NCBI GenBank assembly: GCA_964522605.1
Contig: CAZFWV010000008.1
Location: 1 to 53,458, forward strand
Direction of reading: 5' to 3'
DNA: 53,458 nt
Source: CAVZLD01 sp964522605
Lineage (GTDB): Bacteria; Planctomycetota; Planctomycetia; Pirellulales; Pirellulaceae
This document shows positions 41,866-49,386 of this stretch, piece after piece (the stretch's first letter is position 1; each line of letters begins with the position of its first letter). A program made the translations under genes and the position numbers. The notes below the pieces were generated by a model. That model was not told the DNA's origin and made no database searches. It saw nothing but the letters and a program-made list of their open reading frames with translations.

Positions 41866-44514
41866 ATGCAGGACACCGTTCGAAGAGCCAAACAATGGCT
41901 GACTCCGGGGCGCGAACGACTGCTGCTGCAGCATCGCGAAGGCTCCCCCGGGATTCAGCTCTGTGCGCGGCTGACCGAACTGCTCGACAGCGTCGTTCTC
42001 GAGATCTTCGAGGGTGCACTCGGCTCCTTTGGCGAACAGACCGCCGAAGTTCAATCCCAGATCGCGCTCGTGCCCTACGGCGGATATGGACGACGCGAAA
42101 TGGCGCCCTATTCCGACGTCGATCTGATGCTGCTGCACACCCCTGGATCGCTTCCTCTGATCACTCCATTAGCGCAGCGGCTCGTCCGTGATCTTTCTGA
42201 TACCGGATTGAAACTTGGATTCAGCGTGCGGTCGGTACGCGATGCGTGCCGACTTGCCGCTCGGGATGCGGTCATCTTCTGCTCCCTGGTGGACTGCCGT
42301 TTTCTGGGTGGAAGTGTCGGGCTCTTCACCCACTTCGCCAACGCATTTCCTCGCATGGCACGGTGGCGATCGGCGAGTCTGGTGGAAATGATCGAGGCGG
42401 CACGCAGCGAAGAATGTGCCAAGTACGGGGAAGCAGGCGACACCGTGTACCTGCTGGAACCGAACGTCAAGCGCTCGCCCGGTGGCCTGCGCGACCTGCA
42501 GTTACTCCGCTGGATCGGGTTTGCACGATACGGAATTGCCAGCCCGGAACTGCTCCGCCGTGCCGGTCATTTGAGCGGTGAAGATTATCGCAGCCTGCGT
42601 CGGGCGCAGGAGTACCTGCTGCGATTGCGCAATGAACTGCATTTTCATGCGCAGGGGGCGGCCGACGTTCTGGTGCGTAGTGAACAGGTTCGTCTGGCCG
42701 AATTGGAGGGCTATCCGGGGCAGGACGGTTTGTTGCCGGTCGAACAGTTCATGCAGGAACACTTCCACCAAACGTCCGCCGTCTGTGAGATTGTCGACCA
42801 TTTCGTCGACGGTGCGCGCTGGCGGCATCCGTACTTGCGACGCTTCGCCGGGTTCATGACGAGTCATCAGGTCGAAGGCCTCTTCCGTGTCGGTCCAACC
42901 ACGATATCCGCCACCCGGCGTGGCCTGGCGCGCGTGACGTCCAGCTTGACCGAGGTGCTGCGACTGATGGACCTCGCGAGTCGATACAACTGCTGCATTG
43001 ATCACCCAACGTGGCGGGCCATCCGCCGAGCGATGCGGGGCCGGGATGATCTGGTGGTCGATGCGGACACCGCCAAACGATTTCTCTCTTTGCTGTCCCA
43101 CCCCACTCGACTCGGCCCGTTGTTACGACGATTACACGAAATCCGAGCGTTGGAAAAACTCGTCCCCGGTTACGATCACGCGCGCTGCCTGCTGCAATTC
43201 AACGAATATCACAAGTACACCGTCGATGAACACTCCATCCGCTCCGTGGAACGGGCAACCGAGTTTCAGCACGGCGATCATACGCTGGGAAGCGTGTACC
43301 GCGAGATCAAGTCCAAACAGTTATTGCACCTGGCCCTGCTGGTCCATGATCTGGGAAAGGGTTTTCCCGAGGATCACAGTGAGGTCGGCGCACAAATCGC
43401 CTTGCGCGTCGCTGCGAATCTGCATCTGAACGAGCAAGACACCGAAACATTGCGATTCCTGGTCCATCGCCATCTGATGTTATCCCACCTGGCCTTTCGG
43501 CGGGACACAAGCGATGAGTCCATCGTTCTGCAACATGTGGCGGAGATTGGCTCACCTGCCCTGCTGCAAATGTTGTTCGTCCTGACCTGTGCCGACCTCG
43601 CGGCCGTTGGTCCCGGCGTTCTGAATCTCTGGAAGATCGAGGTCTTGACGGAACTCTATCAACGGATGCTGGACTATCTCATCGGTGGTGCTCCCTCCCC
43701 TGCCGCTGCCAAACGGTTGGAAGAGGCACGGAAGCGATTGACGGAGGAGGTCGGTCAGCGCGAGGACGCTGGCTGGTATCTGGATCAAATCGAACAACTT
43801 CCCGCGGCCTATCTGGAAGGTCCCACCTCGGACTCGGTGCTCGCCGATTTAGAACGGTTACGCAACGTCTCCCGCGGCGACGCGGTTGCCTGGGGCCGCT
43901 ATCTCGCCGATCGACAAGTGGTCGAGTACTCCGTGGCTGCCTACGAAGACCTCGTCCCTGGCATCTTCCATCGCCTCACCGGCGCCCTGACCGGGCAAGG
44001 GCTGCAGATTCTCTCTGCGGAAATCCATTCGCTCGCCAATCAACTGTGCCTGGATCGTTTCTACGTACTCGACGCGGACTTTCAGGGAGAACCTCCCGCG
44101 GAACGATTCCACACCGTGACAACTACCTTGACGCGCGTGCTTCGCGAGCCGACTGCAAGTTACCCGACGTTCCGGCGGGTCTGGCAACCACGGCGGTCCG
44201 GCGGGTCGCTAAAGATGCCCGAACAGCCGACCCGCGTCCGCGTCGACAACTCAACCTCGGATCGCTATACGATCATCGACGTATTCACGACGGATCGCCC
44301 CGGACTGCTCTATGTGATCACCCGCGCCCTGTTTGAGCTCCAGCTTTCCGTGGTCACCGCCCGGATCGGAACTCACCTCGACCAAGTCGTGGACGTGTTC
44401 TACGTCACGGACAATGCGGGAAAGAAGCTGCCGGACGACGAATTTCTGCAGCAGATCCGCGATCGGCTCATGGAATCGATTGCCGACTTCCAGACGGCCT
44501 CCACCCGCGCGTAA
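41866..44514 (+). CDS. glnD: Bifunctional uridylyltransferase / uridylyl-removing enzyme GlnD
   Basis: 882 residues from the ATG at 41866 (an upstream in-frame ATG at 41791 is less likely). Nucleotidyltransferase core GGYGRREMAPYSDVDL with Asp84 and Asp86; the PII-UTase GlnE-like helical region; an HD hydrolase domain with HDLGKG (His494-Asp495) and HRHLMLSH; and two C-terminal ACT domains (EYSVAAYEDLVPGIFHRLTGAL; IIDVFTTDRPGLLYVITRAL) that sense glutamine. It adds and removes UMP on PII Tyr51. Placement after amtB-glnK puts sensor, target and channel together. Its last 47 bases overlap convergently with mutM. Confidence 0.95.
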   Translation: MQDTVRRAKQWLTPGRERLLLQHREGSPGIQLCARLTELLDSVVLEIFEGALGSFGEQTAEVQSQIALVPYGGYGRREMAPYSDVDLMLLHTPGSLPLITPLAQRLVRDLSDTGLKLGFSVRSVRDACRLAARDAVIFCSLVDCRFLGGSVGLFTHFANAFPRMARWRSASLVEMIEAARSEECAKYGEAGDTVYLLEPNVKRSPGGLRDLQLLRWIGFARYGIASPELLRRAGHLSGEDYRSLRRAQEYLLRLRNELHFHAQGAADVLVRSEQVRLAELEGYPGQDGLLPVEQFMQEHFHQTSAVCEIVDHFVDGARWRHPYLRRFAGFMTSHQVEGLFRVGPTTISATRRGLARVTSSLTEVLRLMDLASRYNCCIDHPTWRAIRRAMRGRDDLVVDADTAKRFLSLLSHPTRLGPLLRRLHEIRALEKLVPGYDHARCLLQFNEYHKYTVDEHSIRSVERATEFQHGDHTLGSVYREIKSKQLLHLALLVHDLGKGFPEDHSEVGAQIALRVAANLHLNEQDTETLRFLVHRHLMLSHLAFRRDTSDESIVLQHVAEIGSPALLQMLFVLTCADLAAVGPGVLNLWKIEVLTELYQRMLDYLIGGAPSPAAAKRLEEARKRLTEEVGQREDAGWYLDQIEQLPAAYLEGPTSDSVLADLERLRNVSRGDAVAWGRYLADRQVVEYSVAAYEDLVPGIFHRLTGALTGQGLQILSAEIHSLANQLCLDRFYVLDADFQGEPPAERFHTVTTTLTRVLREPTASYPTFRRVWQPRRSGGSLKMPEQPTRVRVDNSTSDRYTIIDVFTTDRPGLLYVITRALFELQLSVVTARIGTHLDQVVDVFYVTDNAGKKLPDDEFLQQIRDRLMESIADFQTASTRA

Positions 44515-45352
44515 CCGTCTGCCTAGGTTGACAGGTCGGGCAGAAGAATGTGGAACGCTGGGCCTGTACGATGCGCAGCACGTCCGTGGAATGGCATCGA
44601 GCGCACGTCTCGCCGGCTCGGCCGTACACTCGATGATGGTTCTGGTATCGTCCCGAACGATTTAGCGCGTTGCGGTAGGTTCCGTCGGAGAGCGTTGAAC
44701 CCTCGTACCGAATCGCCTCGAGCAGAACCATGCGGAGGGATTTGTGCAGCCGATTCCACTCCTCCGTGCTCAGCCGGTGACAACGCTTCTGAGGGTGGAT
44801 TCGGGCAACGTGCAGAATTTCGGACGCATACAGATTTCCAATTCCGGCGAGCAACCGTTGATCGAGCAACGCAACCTTGACCTCCCGACGGACATTCAGC
44901 CGCTGCCGCAACTCCACGGCCGAGACCTCGAGTGCGTCGGGGCCGAGCCGTTCGGGCCCGAGGCGATCGGCCAATTCCGCGGCGTCAAAAACCGAAACCG
45001 TCCCTAAGCCGCGCTGATCCCAAAACCAAAACCAGGGCGCCGGCCCCTGCTCCAGGCGAAACCCGATCCGCAGATGCGCCTGATCAGGCGGATCGGACAA
45101 GAGGACTAACCCGGTCATGCGGGGTTCGATCACGATCGTCTGACCGTCTTCCAGCGCGAGCAGAATTCGCTTCCCCCGGCGCTCGATTGAGCCGCATCGC
45201 CGGCCAGACACGCGTCGGCGGAAGGCCTCGCGAGATGGATGGATCGCGATCGGCTTCAGCCCTCGGCCGACGAATCGCACCTGACGAATCGAGCTGCCGA
45301 TGAGGGCCCGCAGGCCGCGCCGCATGGTTTCCACTTCGGGCAGTTCGGGCAT
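44468..45352 (-). CDS. mutM: Formamidopyrimidine-DNA glycosylase
   Basis: 294 residues; removes 8-oxoguanine and ring-opened purines and nicks the DNA. The invariant start MPELPEVETMRRGL fixes the ATG at 45352, since Pro2 is the catalytic amine and Glu3 is needed; the open frame upstream is not coding. LDQRLLAGIGNLYASEILHVARIHP (H2TH region) and the C-terminal zinc finger CARCHSTDVLRIVQ...FFCPTCQ are intact. The 19-residue tail after the finger is unusual and is encoded over the end of glnD. Confidence 0.95.
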   Translation of the reverse strand: MPELPEVETMRRGLRALIGSSIRQVRFVGRGLKPIAIHPSREAFRRRVSGRRCGSIERRGKRILLALEDGQTIVIEPRMTGLVLLSDPPDQAHLRIGFRLEQGPAPWFWFWDQRGLGTVSVFDAAELADRLGPERLGPDALEVSAVELRQRLNVRREVKVALLDQRLLAGIGNLYASEILHVARIHPQKRCHRLSTEEWNRLHKSLRMVLLEAIRYEGSTLSDGTYRNALNRSGRYQNHHRVYGRAGETCARCHSTDVLRIVQAQRSTFFCPTCQPRQTVTRGWRPSGSRQSIP

Positions 45353-45639
45353 CCTTCGTGGCCTGTTCCTTGTCGACAGCTTGGGTCCTGCTGCGCTGCT
45401 AACGTTCAGTCCCTGGTCTCTCGGCGGGAAATCGCGCGACCAACCACCGCACAGTGGGCGGGCCTGCCGGCCCCGCACACTTTGGCAGTCCACTTGCCGG
45501 GTCGGGGAGACCCTCGCCGAACCCAGTATGGTTTTGGCCAAAAGGCTGCGCGGCGAGTCCTTGCATCATAGGCGGGACCGCATCGCACGCACAGCCGATA
45601 CGCGTGGTCAAAACCACGCATCGTTGCTACGATGGCCAT

Positions 45640-46860
45640 ATGGAAAGTAACGAATCGGCCCTTCCCGCTGTCTCACCTCAGGTACCCGATGCCCACGGGC
45701 GTTTTGGTGATTTCGGCGGACGTTTCGTGCCGGAAACATTGACCTGCGCGCTGGAAGAGTTAACCGAGCAATATGCCGCGGCCCGCGCGGATGCGCAGTT
45801 TCAGCAGCAGTTGGACGAACTGCTCCGCGACTATGTTGGCCGGCCTTCACCGCTGTACTTCGCGGAACGTCTGACGGCCCAGTGCCGGGGAGCGCAGATC
45901 TGGCTGAAGCGCGAAGATTTGAATCACACGGGGGCCCACAAGATCAACAACACGCTCGGGCAGGCCCTGCTGACACTGCGAATGGGTAAGCGTCGCGTCA
46001 TTGCGGAAACGGGAGCGGGGCAACACGGAGTTGCGACCGCCACGGCCTGCGCCCGTTTTGGCTTGCCATGCGTCGTCTACATGGGAGAGGAAGACATTCG
46101 ACGCCAGGCGCCCAATGTCTTTAGCATGCGTCTGCTGGGCGCGGAAGTGCGAGCCGTCACGAGTGGCTCTCGTACGTTACGCGATGCGATCAACGAGGCG
46201 ATGCGAGATTGGATGAGCAGTGTCGAATCGACGCACTACATCCTGGGCTCCGCCGTCGGCCCGCATCCTTTTCCCCAAATCGTGCGGGATTTTCAGTCCG
46301 TGATCGGACGCGAGACACGGCAGCAGTGTCTCGAGCGGTGGGGAAGACTGCCGGATACGGTCGTCGCATGCGTCGGTGGAGGCAGCAACGCCGCAGGCAT
46401 GTTCTATCCCTTCATCGGCGATTCGCTCGTCGAACTGGTCGGGGTCGAGGCGGGTGGCCGGGGCGACCAGCCAGGCCAGCACGCGTCCCCGCTGACCTAT
46501 GGTCAGCCCGGAATTCTGCATGGCAGCTTCAGCTATGTGATGCAGGACGACGACGGTCAAACACGGGATGTGCATTCGGTTTCGGCCGGATTGGATTACC
46601 CAGGAGTCGGTCCCGAGCACAGTTACTGGAAGGCGACCGGCCGCGTTCAGTATGATTCGTGTCGCGACGAGGAAGCCGTGCGGGCCTTCGACGCACTCGC
46701 CCGCGCGGAGGGAATTCTGCCCGCTTTGGAATCGTCACACGCGATCGCGCACGCAATGCAACTCGCCAGGCGGCGTCCCGCGCATCACACGATTATCGTT
46801 TGCCTGTCCGGCCGCGGTGACAAGGACGCGGCGGAAATTGCGCGGCTGCGCGCCGTCTAG
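45640..46860 (+). CDS. trpB: Tryptophan synthase beta chain
   Basis: 406 residues; PLP enzyme joining indole and serine. GRFGDFGGRFVPETL near the N-terminus, the PLP lysine Lys101 in LNHTGAHKINNTLGQALL, ETGAGQHGVATATACA, the phosphate-binding CVGGGSNAAGMF and HSVSAGLDYPGVGPEHSY are diagnostic of TrpB1. The ATG at 45640 fits family length; the frame is open upstream through non-coding DNA. trpA follows after 15 bases. Confidence 0.96.
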   Translation: MESNESALPAVSPQVPDAHGRFGDFGGRFVPETLTCALEELTEQYAAARADAQFQQQLDELLRDYVGRPSPLYFAERLTAQCRGAQIWLKREDLNHTGAHKINNTLGQALLTLRMGKRRVIAETGAGQHGVATATACARFGLPCVVYMGEEDIRRQAPNVFSMRLLGAEVRAVTSGSRTLRDAINEAMRDWMSSVESTHYILGSAVGPHPFPQIVRDFQSVIGRETRQQCLERWGRLPDTVVACVGGGSNAAGMFYPFIGDSLVELVGVEAGGRGDQPGQHASPLTYGQPGILHGSFSYVMQDDDGQTRDVHSVSAGLDYPGVGPEHSYWKATGRVQYDSCRDEEAVRAFDALARAEGILPALESSHAIAHAMQLARRRPAHHTIIVCLSGRGDKDAAEIARLRAV

Positions 46861-46875
46861 AATCGACTTGTGCTC

Positions 46876-47688
46876 ATGTCCGCCATCGACCATCTTTTCC
46901 GCGACTTACGGAGCCGATCACAAAAGGCTTTCATTCCCTTCATCACCGCTGGTGATCCGGATTTGGCATTCACCGCCGCCGTGATCCGAAAACTCGCAGA
47001 GCGAGGCTGCAGTCTCTGTGAGCTGGGAATTCCGTACAGCGATCCAATCGCCGATGGTCCCGTGATTCAGGCCTCCTACACCCGCGCTCTGCAAAACCAG
47101 GCGCATCTGAAGGACATCTTCTCCTGCGTTCGCCCTCTGGCGCAGGAACTGACGATGCCGATGGTCAGCATGGTCAGTTATGCGATCGTCTATCGATACG
47201 GCCTGGAACGCTACGTGCGGGATGCACAGCAGGCCGGCTTGTCGGGGGCCATCATTCCCGACCTACTCGTCGAGGAATCGGCGGCCATGGCCGGCCTCTG
47301 CCGCAAATATGATTTCAGTCTGATCCAACTCGTGACGCCCACGACTCCACAGGATCGAGCGATCCGGATTGCCGAAGCCTCGAGCGGATTCCTCTATTTT
47401 GTCTCCGTGACGGGAATCACGGGGGAACGCCAAGCATTACCCGCTCAGTTGGTGGACCAAGTCGGCTGGCTCCGACAGCAGACCGAGCTGCCAATCTGTA
47501 TTGGCTTTGGCATCAGCCAGCCTGACCAAGTCAGTATGCTGGCACCCGTGGCCGATGGAATCATCGTGGGATCCGCCATCGTGCGCCACCTCGCGAAGGT
47601 GGACAGCGAGGGTCCGCAGCGGGTCCTCGAACAGATCGGACAGCTTGCGGATCGACTGCAGGCCGCTCTGCACGTGGCAACTCCCTGA
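46876..47688 (+). CDS. trpA: Tryptophan synthase alpha chain
   Basis: 270-residue TIM barrel that cleaves indole-3-glycerol phosphate. Counting from the ATG at 46876, the catalytic residues fall at Glu49 (LCELGIPYSDP) and Asp60 (IADGP), the canonical numbering, which supports this start over the GTG two codons upstream. YFVSVTGITGER and IGFGISQPDQV (phosphate site) are also present. Paired with trpB; the other trp genes, except distant opposite-strand trpE, are not in the window. Confidence 0.95.
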   Translation: MSAIDHLFRDLRSRSQKAFIPFITAGDPDLAFTAAVIRKLAERGCSLCELGIPYSDPIADGPVIQASYTRALQNQAHLKDIFSCVRPLAQELTMPMVSMVSYAIVYRYGLERYVRDAQQAGLSGAIIPDLLVEESAAMAGLCRKYDFSLIQLVTPTTPQDRAIRIAEASSGFLYFVSVTGITGERQALPAQLVDQVGWLRQQTELPICIGFGISQPDQVSMLAPVADGIIVGSAIVRHLAKVDSEGPQRVLEQIGQLADRLQAALHVATP

Positions 47689-47699
47689 CGTTGCGATCG

Positions 47700-47735
47700 G
47701 GGTTTCGCGTTTTCTAACTTGACCTCGCGAAAAGC
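47700..47735. terminator. Hairpin after trpA
   Basis: TTTCGCG (47703-47709) pairs perfectly with CGCGAAA (47726-47732), with further GGG/CCC pairing outside via a bulge. It begins about 12 bases after the trpA stop. There is no strong T-run, so its termination role is uncertain. Confidence 0.4.
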
Positions 47736-47921
47736 CCGAAACTAAACTTGAAAGAAGGCCAGCCATCTCGTCTCAGACTGGCCTGTTCGTTGGAATACCG
47801 GTCGTTCAACTTGCGATTCGCGGTTCCACCTCACATCTCCTACCGCGTCGCAAGCCTCGTTCCGTACAGCGTACGACACCCTCGAATCAATCTCGGGAAC
47901 GTGCAGCGGAGGAAAACGTCG

Positions 47922-48467
47922 ATGCGGTTCACTCATCCTGAGTTGTTGTGTCGCTATTTCGCCGGGATCGCGGAATACACTTTTCAAACGCAACTCGGCG
48001 TCGCCGACCCAGCTCTGCTGGACTATGTTAGTCATCTATTGACGCGTTTCGTCCGATCAGACGAGATCTACCCAATTCGGAATCTCTCGGGCAAGCGGCT
48101 CCGCGGTGTGGCCGAAATGCTGGCGGAAGCGGAAGAACGCGTTGGATCCGCGCGACGGGAAGTCCATCGGCACATCGGCGATTACACCCTGTTCTGGACC
48201 GGCGTCTATCCGGAGGCGATTCAACGTCTGCAGTCCGATTCGCGCGCGGATCGACTCGTCGACTACTGCACGGAGGGGAAAAAAGCCTATCGGATTGCCA
48301 GCACAATCGAGACCGAGGAATCGGAGCACGACACGACTTCCTCGAATGCCGTCCTGGAACGGTTGAGTGAAGAGTTTGAACTGGTGGCGTATGGTCTGCG
48401 CGAGGTCCGTCGCTTGTGGGAGGATGGGGAAGAGGGGACACCACCCAGTGCGTTTCTGATTAACTGA
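47922..48467 (+). CDS. Conserved-type soluble protein of unknown function
   Basis: 181 residues beginning MRFTHPELLCRYFAGIAEYTFQTQLGV; GGAGGA is eight bases before the ATG at 47922, so I reject the longer frame. Mostly helical and charged, with YVSHLLTRFVRSDEIYPIRN, EAEERVGSARREVHRHIGDYTLFWTGVYPEAIQRL and a helical C-terminus (LVAYGLREVRRLW). No membrane span. I recall such proteins in planctomycetes but know no function. Its end overlaps the convergent ABC ATPase gene by eight bases. Confidence 0.75.
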   Translation: MRFTHPELLCRYFAGIAEYTFQTQLGVADPALLDYVSHLLTRFVRSDEIYPIRNLSGKRLRGVAEMLAEAEERVGSARREVHRHIGDYTLFWTGVYPEAIQRLQSDSRADRLVDYCTEGKKAYRIASTIETEESEHDTTSSNAVLERLSEEFELVAYGLREVRRLWEDGEEGTPPSAFLIN

Positions 48468-49386
48468 CCAAGCCTTTTGTCACCAACATGAATACATCCT
48501 CAAGGGTTGGTTCTTTTTCGGCATAGCCGCGCAGCGGAATCTGGCTCGCAACGAGCTGCTGCAGCAGATCTGCCACACCTTGGTCGTCGGTTTCCAATTC
48601 GACCATCGCGAGTTCGCCGTTGACTTCCACAGACCGGCAACTCTCTAACCGCCGGATTAAAGCTAACCCCAAGTCCATTTTGTCCTGGAAACGAATCTGA
48701 ATGATCCGGTTGCCGCGAATCCTCCGATAGACTTCGTCGATCGGACCGTGCATCAGCAACTGACCGCGTTCGATGATTCCAATCGAAGTGCAGCAGTCGG
48801 CCAATTCGCTGAGAATGTGACTGGAAATCAGAATCGTCTTGCCCATTCGTCGCAGTTCTTTCAGAAGGGCCTTCATCTCGAGCCGAGCGCGCGGGTCGAG
48901 ACCGCTGGCCGGTTCGTCCAGGATGAGTACCGGTGGATCGTGGACAAGCGTCTTGGCAAGACACAACCGTTGTTTCATACCCCGCGACAGATCGTTGACG
49001 AAATCATCGCGTTTATGTGTCAGGTCCAACAGTTCCAGCACATCATCGATGACCTGACGACGACGGTTGCGAGGAATCGCATAGGCGACGGCGAAGAAAT
49101 CCAGAAACTCCCAGACCTTCATCCCGTCGTATACTCCGAACGCATCCGGCATGTAACCAACGCTACGCCGGACTTCCATCGGGCTATTGGTGACACTGCA
49201 ACCGTTGACGATTCCTTCTCCTCGACTGGCCTTCAGCAGTGTCGCAAGGAAGCGGATTGTGGTGCTTTTCCCCGCGCCATTGGGCCCAATGAACCCAAAC
49301 AACTCACCCGCTTCGATTTTCAGGTTCAAACACTCGACCGCGGTAAAGTCACCGTAATCTTTGCCGAAATCAAGGAGCTCGATCAT
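48460..49386 (-). CDS. ABC transporter ATP-binding protein
   Basis: 308 residues with Walker A GPNGAGKST, Q-loop region VRRSVGYMPDAFGVYDGM, signature LSRGMKQRL, Walker B LILDEPASGLDP and the switch His (ISSHILSEL). The C-terminal extension (about 80 residues) resembles the DrrA/CcmA-type exporter ATPases. Its ATG lies 17 bases inside the end of the upstream gene (49370-51865), so the two are translationally coupled; that protein is the likely membrane partner. No ABC permease of the usual six-span type is next to it. Confidence 0.92.
   Translation of the reverse strand: MIELLDFGKDYGDFTAVECLNLKIEAGELFGFIGPNGAGKSTTIRFLATLLKASRGEGIVNGCSVTNSPMEVRRSVGYMPDAFGVYDGMKVWEFLDFFAVAYAIPRNRRRQVIDDVLELLDLTHKRDDFVNDLSRGMKQRLCLAKTLVHDPPVLILDEPASGLDPRARLEMKALLKELRRMGKTILISSHILSELADCCTSIGIIERGQLLMHGPIDEVYRRIRGNRIIQIRFQDKMDLGLALIRRLESCRSVEVNGELAMVELETDDQGVADLLQQLVASQIPLRGYAEKEPTLEDVFMLVTKGLVS

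Noticed and set aside
45440..45500. Sequence reading DCQSVRGRQARPL on the minus strand, reminiscent of planctomycete repeat peptides
   Set aside because: Only one copy in the window and no palindrome or second match; memory alone is not enough.
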